Shown piece after piece: positions 1 to 6,153 of a DNA stretch of 9,206 nucleotides. The notes beneath the pieces were generated by a model, which saw nothing but the letters and a program-made list of their open reading frames with translations, did not search any database and was not told where the DNA came from. This DNA is from Betaproteobacteria bacterium (GTDB taxonomy: Bacteria; Pseudomonadota; Gammaproteobacteria; Burkholderiales; SG8-41). Position numbers and translations under genes: made by a program. The stretch is taken from positions 1 through 9,206 of the forward strand of contig JAOUIN010000081.1 of NCBI GenBank assembly GCA_029883965.1, given 5' to 3'. Within the stretch, counting starts at the first letter, position 1. Every line of letters begins with the position of its first letter.

Positions 1-360
1 GTCGGCGGGACTCGCGTCTGCACGTATCGCCGCCTGCACGGTCTTCGCGCGGTCTGCCGCCGAGATGCCGGTGGTGACACCTTCGGCGGCCTCGATCGAC
101 AGTGTGAAATTGGTGCCCATAGGCGAGCGGTTGTTGCTCACCATCAGCGGCAGGTTCAACTGCCGGCAGCGCTCTTCCGTCAGTGTCAGGCAGATCAGAC
201 CACGTCCGTACCGCGCCATGAAGTTGATGGTCTCGGCCGTCGCAAATTCCGCGGCGAGCACCAGGTCGCCCTCGTTCTCGCGGTCCTCCTCGTCGACGAG
301 CACCACCATGCGCCCGGCGCGCATCTCGGCAATGATTTCGGCGGTGGAACTGATGGCCAC
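1..360 (-). CDS. ribBA: 3,4-dihydroxy-2-butanone 4-phosphate synthase, RibB or RibBA (3' end off window)
   Basis: The first 120 codons are visible and the reading frame runs off the left edge. The enzyme converts ribulose 5-phosphate to formate and 3,4-dihydroxy-2-butanone 4-phosphate, the four-carbon precursor of riboflavin, in the cytoplasm. Family signatures are the acidic metal/substrate loop VDEEDRENEGDL at residues 22-33, the RYGRGLICL stretch around residues 50-58, SPMGTNFT near 79-86 and TTGISAADRAKT at 96-107. I chose the GTG at 358-360 because an AGGA Shine-Dalgarno-like sequence lies 9 bases upstream and the protein then starts just ahead of the conserved AEIIAEMRAGRMVVLVD. An in-frame GTG eight codons earlier is possible. 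The start is 17 bases downstream of the ribE stop, so the two are probably co-transcribed. In betaproteobacteria this gene is usually a fusion with a GTP cyclohydrolase II-like domain. That half would lie outside the window, so RibB versus RibBA cannot be decided here. Confidence 0.93.
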   Translation of the reverse strand, partial: MAISSTAEIIAEMRAGRMVVLVDEEDRENEGDLVLAAEFATAETINFMARYGRGLICLTLTEERCRQLNLPLMVSNNRSPMGTNFTLSIEAAEGVTTGISAADRAKTVQAAIRADASPAD

Positions 361-377
361 TTCGTTATTTCCTGATT

Positions 378-986
378 TCACTTCAATGTTTTCCCGGTCG
401 ATCCCGATTCGTGCAAGCGTTCAATGTAACGCGCCAGCAGATCCACCTCAAGGTTGACGCGCGCGCCCGGTTGCAGATGCTGCAGCGTGGTCGAGGCCAG
501 CGTGTGCGGGATCAGGTTCACTTCGAAGGCGTCGCCGGCGACCACATTGACCGTCAGACTCACGCCATCAACCGCCACCGAACCCTTGCGCGCAATGTAA
601 CGTGCAATCGCGTGCGGCGCCGCCACGACGAGCCTGCGGTTGTCGCCCGCAGCCTCGAAGCGCGACACGACACCCACACCATCAACATGCCCGGTCATCA
701 GGTGGCCGCCGAGCCGGTCGGACAGCCGCAATGCTTTTTCCAGATTGACCGCAGCGCCCTGCGAAAAACCGGCAACGCAGTCGAGCGTCGCCTGCGACAC
801 CTCGGCTTCGAAATGGCTTTGATCAAACGTCACCACGGTCAGACACGCGCCGCTGACGGCAATGCTGTCACCCGGCGCCACGTCATCCAGCCCGAGACCG
901 CCCGCCGAGATGCGCAGCCGCACGCCGCCCGGTGCGGGTTTGACCGCATCGATATGGCCTACCGCGGCAACGATACCGGTGAACAT
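378..986 (-). CDS. ribE: Riboflavin synthase, alpha subunit
   Basis: This is a 202-residue protein, close to the usual 200-215 for the family. It catalyses the last step of riboflavin synthesis, dismutation of two 6,7-dimethyl-8-ribityllumazines into riboflavin and a pyrimidinedione that is recycled. The start is the ATG at 984-986, giving the near-invariant N-terminus MFTGIV; the longer open frame upstream only reads through the end of ribD. Two homologous lumazine-binding barrels are visible. The first carries SGACLTV (Cys48, matching the conserved Cys of E. coli) and GGHLMTGHVDG (His100). The second carries the paired motif VDGVSLTVN (Ser143) and ends in the trimerising helix LEVDLLARYIERL. 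The gene starts 10 bases after the ribD stop and has only a weak Shine-Dalgarno (ACGGGC region), so translational coupling to ribD is likely. Some genomes call this gene ribC. Confidence 0.96.
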   Translation of the reverse strand: MFTGIVAAVGHIDAVKPAPGGVRLRISAGGLGLDDVAPGDSIAVSGACLTVVTFDQSHFEAEVSQATLDCVAGFSQGAAVNLEKALRLSDRLGGHLMTGHVDGVGVVSRFEAAGDNRRLVVAAPHAIARYIARKGSVAVDGVSLTVNVVAGDAFEVNLIPHTLASTTLQHLQPGARVNLEVDLLARYIERLHESGSTGKTLK

Positions 987-996
987 CAGCCCGTAC

Positions 997-2097
997 TCAC
1001 CGGTCGACGCGCGCCAGCACGCGCAGATCGGCACCGATCTGCTGCACGTCAGTGATGCGCACATTGCACCGGTCTGCGAGCTTTGCCAGCGGCGGCAGAT
1101 GGAACATGCCCTGCGCGGTATCGCCGAGGATGCACGGCGCCATGTAGATCAGCAATTCGTCGACCAGACCCGCCTGCAACAGAGAACCGTTGAGCTTGTG
1201 TCCCGCTTCGACATGGATTTCATTGCAGCCGCGGCGCGCGAGTTCCTGCAGCAGATCCGGCAGTTCCACCTTGCCGTCATGATTGGGCAGCACCACGACT
1301 TCGGCACCACGTGCGCGCAATGCAACGCTGCGCGGCGCATCGACACCGGCCGCCGCAAACAGCGTGCCCGGCCGCAGCACGCGTGCATTGAGCGGCGTCT
1401 GCAGGCGGCTGTCGACCACCACTCTGAGCGGCTGGCGCGTGGTCTCCACGTCGCGCACATTGAGTTGCGGGTCATCGCTTTTTACCGTGCCCACACCGGT
1501 GAGTACTGCGCAGGCGCGCGCACGCCAGGCGTGGCCGTCCTTGCGGGCCGCGTCCCCGGTGATCCACTGACTCTGGCCGTCAGCCAGCGCGGTGCGGCCG
1601 TCGAGGCTCGCTGCAACCTTCATGCGCACCCACGGCGTGCCGCGGGTCATGCGCGCGAAAAACCCGATATTGAGTTCACGCGCTTCGGCATCCATGAGGC
1701 CGACATCGACCGTGATGCCGGCGGCCCGAAGTTTTTCCAGGCCCTTGCCCGCGGTATCCGGATTGGGATCCGCAATTGCAGCAACCACGCGCGCAGGTTT
1801 CGCCGCGAGCAGCGCATCAACACAGGGCGGCGTGCGGCCGTGGTGCGCGCACGGTTCCAGCGTGACATAAACCGTCGCCCCCGCGGCCTTGCCGTCCGCA
1901 GCCTGCAATGCCATCGGTTCAGCATGGGATTCCCCGGCCTTTTCGTGCCAGCCCTCGCCGGCCACCACGCCGTCCTTGACGACGACGCAGCCGACGCGCG
2001 GATTGGGCGTGGTCGTGAACAGGCCGCGCGCGGCAAGTTCCAGCGCGCGGGCCATGTGGCGTTGATCATCAGGTGTGTACATAGGGGTTGCGACCAT
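997..2097 (-). CDS. ribD: Bifunctional diaminohydroxyphosphoribosylaminopyrimidine deaminase / 5-amino-6-(5-phosphoribosylamino)uracil reductase
   Basis: This 366-residue protein carries out two consecutive early steps of riboflavin synthesis: zinc-dependent deamination of the pyrimidine made by GTP cyclohydrolase II, then NADPH-dependent reduction of its ribose. The N-terminal deaminase (about residues 6-145) shows TPNPRVGCV (30-38), the catalytic His-Ala-Glu at 58-60 and EPCAHHGRTPPC (81-92); His58, Cys83 and Cys92 should bind zinc. The C-terminal reductase (about 155-366) shows MKVAASLDGRTA, WITG, LRVVVDS, a VEAG motif and LVDELLIYMAP. The start is uncertain. The GTG at 2100, ATG at 2097 and ATG at 2082 are all in frame and none has a good Shine-Dalgarno; the ATG at 2082 (MYTPDDQRHMARAL) best matches where homologues usually begin. 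The gene lies 23 bases after nrdR. The residues after HAE read PMALQAA where VNALRAAG is more usual, but the catalytic Glu is kept. Confidence 0.95.
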   Translation of the reverse strand: MVATPMYTPDDQRHMARALELAARGLFTTTPNPRVGCVVVKDGVVAGEGWHEKAGESHAEPMALQAADGKAAGATVYVTLEPCAHHGRTPPCVDALLAAKPARVVAAIADPNPDTAGKGLEKLRAAGITVDVGLMDAEARELNIGFFARMTRGTPWVRMKVAASLDGRTALADGQSQWITGDAARKDGHAWRARACAVLTGVGTVKSDDPQLNVRDVETTRQPLRVVVDSRLQTPLNARVLRPGTLFAAAGVDAPRSVALRARGAEVVVLPNHDGKVELPDLLQELARRGCNEIHVEAGHKLNGSLLQAGLVDELLIYMAPCILGDTAQGMFHLPPLAKLADRCNVRITDVQQIGADLRVLARVDR

Positions 2098-2120
2098 CAC
2101 GCCGGCAGCGCCGATGGCGG

Positions 2121-2582
2121 TTACTTGCGGGACGGCTTGCGCACTTCCTTGATCACGTCGGTGAAATCATCGACGCCCTGGAAACTGCGATACACCGACG
2201 CAAAACGGATATAGGCGACTTCGTCGAGTTTTTTCAGTTCACGCATGACCATCTCGCCGACGCGGCGCGCCGGCACTTCACGCTCGCCCAGCGCCAGCAG
2301 TTCCTGCGTCAGCGCGCCGATAGCCTCGTCGACCAGCTGTGTCGGCACCGGCCGCTTGTGCAGTGCGCGCATGAAGCTCGTGCGCAGCTTGGCCAGATCG
2401 AACTCGGCGCGGCTGCCGTCGTGCTTGACCACCTGCGGCATGCGCAGCTCGACCGTTTCGTAGGTCGTAAAACGCTTGTTGCACGACACGCACTTGCGGC
2501 GGCGGCGTATGGTGTCGCCGTCATCACTTTCGCGTGAATCGATGACCTGGGTTTCATCCGATTTGCAGAATGGGCATTTCAT
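2121..2582 (-). CDS. nrdR: Transcriptional repressor NrdR
   Basis: The length of 153 residues matches the family (about 150-160). NrdR is a zinc- and nucleotide-binding repressor that senses ATP/dATP and switches off ribonucleotide reductase operons by binding paired NrdR boxes. The N-terminus is a zinc ribbon with CPFC at residues 3-6 and CVSC at 31-34, joined by the conserved VIDSRESDDGDTIRRRR segment. It is followed by RFTTYETVE and an ATP-cone domain from about residue 49 to 139 (VVKHDGSRAEFDLAKLR, VGEMVMRELKKLDEVAYIRFASVYRSF). The C-terminal tail is short and basic. The ATG start at 2582 is unambiguous because the first Cys pair follows at once. It sits 22 bases after glyA and 23 before ribD. 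Co-localisation of nrdR with rib genes is widespread in proteobacteria, so the context is expected. No nrd genes or NrdR boxes are visible here, so the targets lie elsewhere. Confidence 0.97.
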   Translation of the reverse strand: MKCPFCKSDETQVIDSRESDDGDTIRRRRKCVSCNKRFTTYETVELRMPQVVKHDGSRAEFDLAKLRTSFMRALHKRPVPTQLVDEAIGALTQELLALGEREVPARRVGEMVMRELKKLDEVAYIRFASVYRSFQGVDDFTDVIKEVRKPSRK

Positions 2583-2604
2583 GCGTCGCGGCCAGCCTTT
2601 TCAG

Positions 2605-3855
2605 TCAGCGTTGATAAACCGGAAACTTGTCGCACATGGTCTTGACATCGCCGCGTACGCGCGCGATCACGGTCGCATCCTGCGGCGCATCGATCACATC
2701 GGCGATCAGGTGTCCGAGCTTCTCCGCCTCGAGCTCTTTGAAGCCGCGGGTGGTCATCGCCGGCGAGCCGATGCGTACGCCGCTGGTCACCGTCGGCGTG
2801 CGGGTGTCGTTCGGCACCGAATTCTTGTTGACGGTGATGTTGGCGCTGCCCAGAGCCTTTTCGGCCTCGAGCCCGGTCACCGGCTTCTCGCGCAGGTCGA
2901 GCAGGAACATGTGGCAGTCCGTGCGGCCGGACACGATGCGGTAGCCGCGCTCGTGCATCACCTTCGCCATCACCCGCGCATTGTCGAGCACCTGCTGCTG
3001 GTACTGGCGGAAATCCTTCGACATCGCCTCTTTCAGCGCCACCGCCTTGGCCGCAATCACATGCATCAGCGGCCCGCCCTGCGAGCCGGGGAACACCGCG
3101 GAATTGAGCACTTTCTCGTGTTTGGCATCGGCGAGGATCATGCCGCCGCGCGGTCCGCGCAGCGTCTTGTGCGTGGTCGTCGTCACAAAATCAGCGACGC
3201 CGACGGGACTGGGATAAAGCCCTGCTGCAACCAGCCCGGCATAGTGCGCCATGTCGGCCATCAGCAGCGCGCCGACACTGTCCGCAATTTCACGGAAACG
3301 CTTCCAGTCGATAACCCGCGAATACGCCGACGCACCGGCAACGATCAGCTTGGGTTTGCGCACCGTGGCGAGTTCGGCGACTTCGTCGTAATCAATTTCC
3401 TGCGTCGTGGCATGCAGACCATACGACACGGCGTCGTAGTACTTGCCGCTGATGTTGACCTTGGAGCCGTGGGTCAAATGCCCGCCGTCGGAAAGCCGCA
3501 TACCGAGTATCGTTTCGCCGGGATGCAATGTCGCCAGAAACACTGCGGCATTGGCCTGCGCGCCGGAATGCGGCTGCACATTGGCATAACCGGCCTTGAA
3601 CAATTCCTTGGCGCGGTCGATCGCCAGCTGCTCCGCAACGTCGACATGTTCGCAACCGCCGTAGTAACGCTTGCCCGGATAACCCTCGGCATACTTGTTG
3701 GTCAGCACCGAACCCTGCGCCGCCAGCACCGCGGGGCTGGTGTAATTCTCGGAGGCGATCAGCTCGATGTGATCCTCCTGACGCTGACCTTCCTGCTGCA
3801 GCACGCGGAAGATTTCGGGGTCGGTGGTTTCCAGCTTGTTGGTAAAAATGGTCAT
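2605..3855 (-). CDS. glyA: Serine hydroxymethyltransferase
   Basis: The 416-residue protein is the standard bacterial length. This PLP enzyme interconverts serine plus tetrahydrofolate with glycine plus 5,10-methylene-tetrahydrofolate and is the main source of one-carbon units. Visible signatures are HIELIASENYTS (residues 29-40), the YAEGYPGKRYYGGCE substrate loop (55-69), HSGAQAN (96-102), the PLP-contacting DMAHYAGL (201-208) and the Schiff-base lysine in TTTTHKTLRGPRGG (Lys230). The C-terminal VTSGVRIGSPAMTTRG segment with the substrate-carboxylate Arg is also present. I chose the ATG at 3855 (MTIFTNKL) because homologues begin there. An in-frame GTG sixteen codons upstream would add a Pro/Arg-rich stretch that looks like untranslated leader. 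No strong Shine-Dalgarno precedes the ATG. It is the first gene of the leftward cluster glyA-nrdR-ribD-ribE-ribB(A), so its promoter should lie in the divergent region before dctQ. Confidence 0.97.
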   Translation of the reverse strand: MTIFTNKLETTDPEIFRVLQQEGQRQEDHIELIASENYTSPAVLAAQGSVLTNKYAEGYPGKRYYGGCEHVDVAEQLAIDRAKELFKAGYANVQPHSGAQANAAVFLATLHPGETILGMRLSDGGHLTHGSKVNISGKYYDAVSYGLHATTQEIDYDEVAELATVRKPKLIVAGASAYSRVIDWKRFREIADSVGALLMADMAHYAGLVAAGLYPSPVGVADFVTTTTHKTLRGPRGGMILADAKHEKVLNSAVFPGSQGGPLMHVIAAKAVALKEAMSKDFRQYQQQVLDNARVMAKVMHERGYRIVSGRTDCHMFLLDLREKPVTGLEAEKALGSANITVNKNSVPNDTRTPTVTSGVRIGSPAMTTRGFKELEAEKLGHLIADVIDAPQDATVIARVRGDVKTMCDKFPVYQR

Positions 3856-3976
3856 GATGGATTTTGGCCGGGGAGTCGGGAGTCGCAGGCGCTTGCGCAC
3901 CAAAGGCCGAATTTTATCATGCGGAACGACGGCTTCCCCTTATGATATTGCCCTGACGTAATGGGCTATCGACAAC
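3856..3976. promoter_or_regulatory. Divergent glyA / dctQ intergenic region (putative promoters)
   Basis: This is the only spacer between the leftward glyA cluster and the rightward dctQ gene, so it should hold both promoters. The middle (about 3910-3950) is noticeably AT-richer than its surroundings and contains TATGAT (plus strand, 3941-3946) and TAAAAT-like (minus strand, near 3911-3916) hexamers, but neither has a convincing -35 at the right spacing. A tandem 7-base repeat GGGAGTC occurs at 3871-3877 and 3878-3884 in the glyA leader, along with a short GCGC-TT-GCGC hairpin near 3889-3898. No riboswitch is recognisable. The call rests on position more than on motif quality. Confidence 0.35.
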
Positions 3977-4519
3977 ATGAAAACACTGCTGGCGCTGTCA
4001 CGCGCCATCGACGCGCTGAACGAACTCGCAGGCCGGGGTATCCGGTGGCTGGTCCTCGCCTGCATCCTCGTCAGCGCCGGCAATGCCGTGGCCCGCTACG
4101 GCTTCAATCTCAGCTCGAACGGCTTCCTTGAAATCCAGTGGTACCTGTATTCCATCGTCTTTCTCGGCGCCGCCGGCTACACGCTGAAACACAACGCCCA
4201 TGTGCGCATCGACCTGATCGCCGGGCGCCTGGCCCCGCAGAAGCAGGCGTGGATCGACATTTTCGGCCATGTCTTCATGCTCCTGCCGGTGTGCACCATC
4301 ATGCTGTGGTTCGGCTGGACCGCATTTGTCGAATCGTACCGGATCAATGAACTTTCGCCCGATGCCGGCGGCCTGCTGCGGTGGCCGATCAAGTTCGTCG
4401 TGCCTGCCGCATTCCTGCTGCTGATCCTGCAGGGCGTGTCGGAAACGATCAAAAAATTCGCGGTGTTGCGCGGGTTGTTGCCGCCTGCCGCGCTCGAACC
4501 GGACCACGCGCAGCGCTGA
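3977..4519 (+). CDS. dctQ: TRAP transporter small permease subunit (DctQ family)
   Basis: This 180-residue inner-membrane protein has four predicted membrane segments at about residues 22-42, 50-70, 95-116 and 136-158. That is the usual DctQ topology and length. Family features are the short amphipathic start (LLALSRAIDALNELAGRGIRW), NGFLEIQWYLYSIVFLGAAGYTLK and the cytoplasmic loop HNAHVRIDL (72-80). DctQ partners with DctM to form a sodium-driven secondary transporter fed by a periplasmic binding protein. From memory, the sequence resembles the COG4665 type often labelled mannitol/chloroaromatic compound transport (FcbT2-like), but that label does not fix the substrate. The ATG at 3977 has only a weak upstream Shine-Dalgarno. 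dctM follows after an unusually long 152-base gap containing a palindromic repeat. No binding-protein gene precedes it; its upstream neighbour is the divergent glyA. Confidence 0.92.
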   Translation: MKTLLALSRAIDALNELAGRGIRWLVLACILVSAGNAVARYGFNLSSNGFLEIQWYLYSIVFLGAAGYTLKHNAHVRIDLIAGRLAPQKQAWIDIFGHVFMLLPVCTIMLWFGWTAFVESYRINELSPDAGGLLRWPIKFVVPAAFLLLILQGVSETIKKFAVLRGLLPPAALEPDHAQR

Positions 4520-4554
4520 CCTCGTGAAACGCTCAACTGAGAACCTTCCATGTG

Positions 4555-4641
4555 CCGTCATTCCGGCACAAGCCGGAGCCAATCGGGCATCGGATATGTT
4601 GAGAACGCATTCCTGGACTCCGGCTTTCTCCGGATTGACGG
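4555..4641. repeat. Palindromic repeat element between dctQ and dctM
   Basis: The left arm begins CCGTCATTCCGGC and, read in reverse complement, the right arm begins CCGTCAATCCGG; the arms continue with A(C/A)AAGCCGGAG(C/T)C, so about 20 of the first 24 positions agree. Each arm also folds on its own: TCCGGC (4562-4567) pairs with GCCGGA (4572-4577) over a four-base loop, and TCCGG (4619-4623) pairs with CCGGA (4630-4634) over a six-base loop. The element therefore looks like two REP-type hairpins in inverted orientation separated by about 40 bases. The CGTCATTCCGGC...GCCGGA core resembles the dispersed intergenic repeats common in betaproteobacteria. It is non-coding and lies inside what is normally a tight gene pair. 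Confidence 0.75.
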
Positions 4642-4671
4642 GGAGTATGAGTCAACCTGTCAGAGAACGTC

Positions 4672-6075
4672 GTGGCCTTTGAACTCATGGCACCGCTGAT
4701 GTTCGCCGGGCTGGCCGCGTTCCTGCTGCTCGGTTATCCGGTGGCGTTCGCACTGGCCGCCAACGGCCTGCTGTTCGCCTTCATCGGTTTTGAACTGGGC
4801 ATGCTGCAGCCGGAACTGCTGCAGGCACTGCCGCAGCGGTTGTTCGGCATCATGGCCAATCCGCTGCTGCTGGCGATCCCCTTTTTCACATTCATGGGTC
4901 TGGTGCTGGAACGCAGCGGCATGGCCGAGGATCTGCTCGATACCATTGGCCAGTTGTTCGGACCGGTGCGCGGCGGCGTAGCTTACGCGGTGATCTTCGT
5001 CGGCGCGCTGCTCGCCGCAACGACCGGCGTCATTGCCGCATCGGTGATTGCGATGGGGCTGATTTCGCTGCCGGTGATGCTGCGCTACAACTACTCGCCG
5101 CGGCTGGCCAGCGGCGTCATCTGCGCGTCGGGCACGCTGGCGCAGATCATCCCGCCGTCGATCGTGCTGATCGTGCTCGCCGATGTGCTCGGCGCGCCGG
5201 TCGGCGACATGTATGCCGGCGCCGTGCTGCCCGGGCTGCTGCTGGTCGCATTGCTTGCGGGTTACGTGTTCATCACGTCCATGCTCAACCCGGCCGCCGC
5301 ACCCGCCCTGCCGCCGGAAGCGCGCACGCGACGCGGGGCGGCATTGTGGCGCCATGCCGCAGTGGTGATGCTGCCGCCGCTGATCCTGATGTTCCTGGTG
5401 TTGGGATCGATTTTCATGGGGATCGCGACGCCATCCGAAGGCGGCGCGCTGGGCGCCGTGGGCGCGCTGGTGCTCGCCGCCGCCAAGCGCCGGCTCAACC
5501 TGAGCATGCTGCGCGAAGCCCTCGATGCCACCACCCGGCTGTCGAGCTTCGTCATGTTCATCCTGATCGGCTCGACGGTGTTCGCGCTGGTGTTCCGCGC
5601 GGTCGACGGCGATCTGTGGGTAGAGCGGCTGTTTACGCTGGTACCGGGCGGCGTGGTCGGTTTTCTGATCGTCGTGCACCTGCTGATTTTCGTACTTGGT
5701 TTTTTCATCGATTTTTTCGAGATCGCGTTCATCGTGCTGCCGCTGCTCGCGCCGGTGGCCATCAAACTGGGCATTGCACCGGTGTGGTTCGCGATCATGA
5801 TCGGCATGAACCTGCAGACCTCTTTCCTGACCCCGCCGTTCGGTTTCTCGCTGTTTTACCTGCGCAGCGTCGCACCGCCGCAGATCCGGACCACCGACAT
5901 CTATCGCGGCGTCATTCCGTTTGTGATCGTGCAGCTGCTGGCGCTGGCGCTGATCGTGTTCTATCCGCAACTGGTGACCGCGTGGTCCGACCCGCCGGCC
6001 GTCGAAAACACGGGCGATGCTCCGCCCGGCCGCGCCGTCGAGGAAATCGAGCGCATGCTGCGTGAAGGACGCTGA
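4672..6075 (+). CDS. dctM: TRAP transporter large permease subunit (DctM family)
   Basis: A 467-residue, very hydrophobic inner-membrane protein with about a dozen membrane segments, the transporting subunit of a TRAP carrier. Family landmarks are LLLGYPVAFALAANG (18-32), LAIPFFTFMGLVLERSGMA (67-85), AATTGVIAASVIAMG (115-129), the conserved SGTLAQIIPPSIVLIV (153-168), YAGAVLPGLLL (181-191), IATPSEGGALGAVGAL (251-266) and the C-terminal SFLTPPFGFSLFYLRSVAP (384-402). It resembles the COG4664 (mannitol/chloroaromatic, FcbT3-like) group from memory. It is about 40 residues longer than the minimal ~425-residue DctM, partly from a hydrophilic cytoplasmic tail after about residue 437. The GTG at 4672 is the first usable start, since an in-frame stop lies at 4648-4650; only a weak AGAG precedes it, and the ATG at 4687 is an alternative. 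No dctP is present next to it. Confidence 0.93.
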   Translation: MAFELMAPLMFAGLAAFLLLGYPVAFALAANGLLFAFIGFELGMLQPELLQALPQRLFGIMANPLLLAIPFFTFMGLVLERSGMAEDLLDTIGQLFGPVRGGVAYAVIFVGALLAATTGVIAASVIAMGLISLPVMLRYNYSPRLASGVICASGTLAQIIPPSIVLIVLADVLGAPVGDMYAGAVLPGLLLVALLAGYVFITSMLNPAAAPALPPEARTRRGAALWRHAAVVMLPPLILMFLVLGSIFMGIATPSEGGALGAVGALVLAAAKRRLNLSMLREALDATTRLSSFVMFILIGSTVFALVFRAVDGDLWVERLFTLVPGGVVGFLIVVHLLIFVLGFFIDFFEIAFIVLPLLAPVAIKLGIAPVWFAIMIGMNLQTSFLTPPFGFSLFYLRSVAPPQIRTTDIYRGVIPFVIVQLLALALIVFYPQLVTAWSDPPAVENTGDAPPGRAVEEIERMLREGR

Positions 6076-6153
6076 ACTTCAGCGTGATACGCAACGGCGG
6101 CTAAAATCCATAACACTCATCCACAACATCCGCATCCCGAGCAGGCACACCCC
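6076..6153 (+). promoter_or_regulatory. Spacer before the enolase-superfamily gene, possible promoter
   Basis: The 78 bases between dctM and the next gene contain TAAAAT at 6102-6107, a fair -10 hexamer, with TTCAGC at 6078-6083 as a poor -35 at 18-base spacing. A weak Shine-Dalgarno (AGCAGG) ends 8 bases before the ATG at 6154. The gene may therefore have its own promoter as well as read-through from dctQM. The motif evidence is weak. Confidence 0.25.

Noticed and set aside
361..377. FMN riboswitch ahead of ribB(A)
   Set aside because: Only 17 bases separate ribE and ribB(A), and the other rib gaps are 10-23 bases, so there is no room; the leader before glyA shows no recognisable riboswitch either.
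862..2214. Plus-strand open frame of 450 codons opposite ribE and ribD
   Set aside because: Antisense shadow of well-supported riboflavin genes with low-complexity Arg/His/Ala composition.
3856..3903. Sixteen-residue N-terminal extension of GlyA from a GTG at 3903
   Set aside because: The family starts at MTIFTNKL-like sequence; the extension covers the GGGAGTC tandem repeat and reads as leader DNA.
2476..3945. Plus-strand open frame of 489 codons opposite nrdR and glyA
   Set aside because: It is the antisense shadow of two clear genes, is rich in His, Arg and Gly, and shows no family resemblance; high-GC codon bias opens such frames.
4660..5970. Minus-strand open frame of 436 codons opposite dctM
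   Set aside because: Extremely rich in Gln, His, Arg and Asp, as expected from reading a hydrophobic membrane-protein gene backwards; no start signal or homology.
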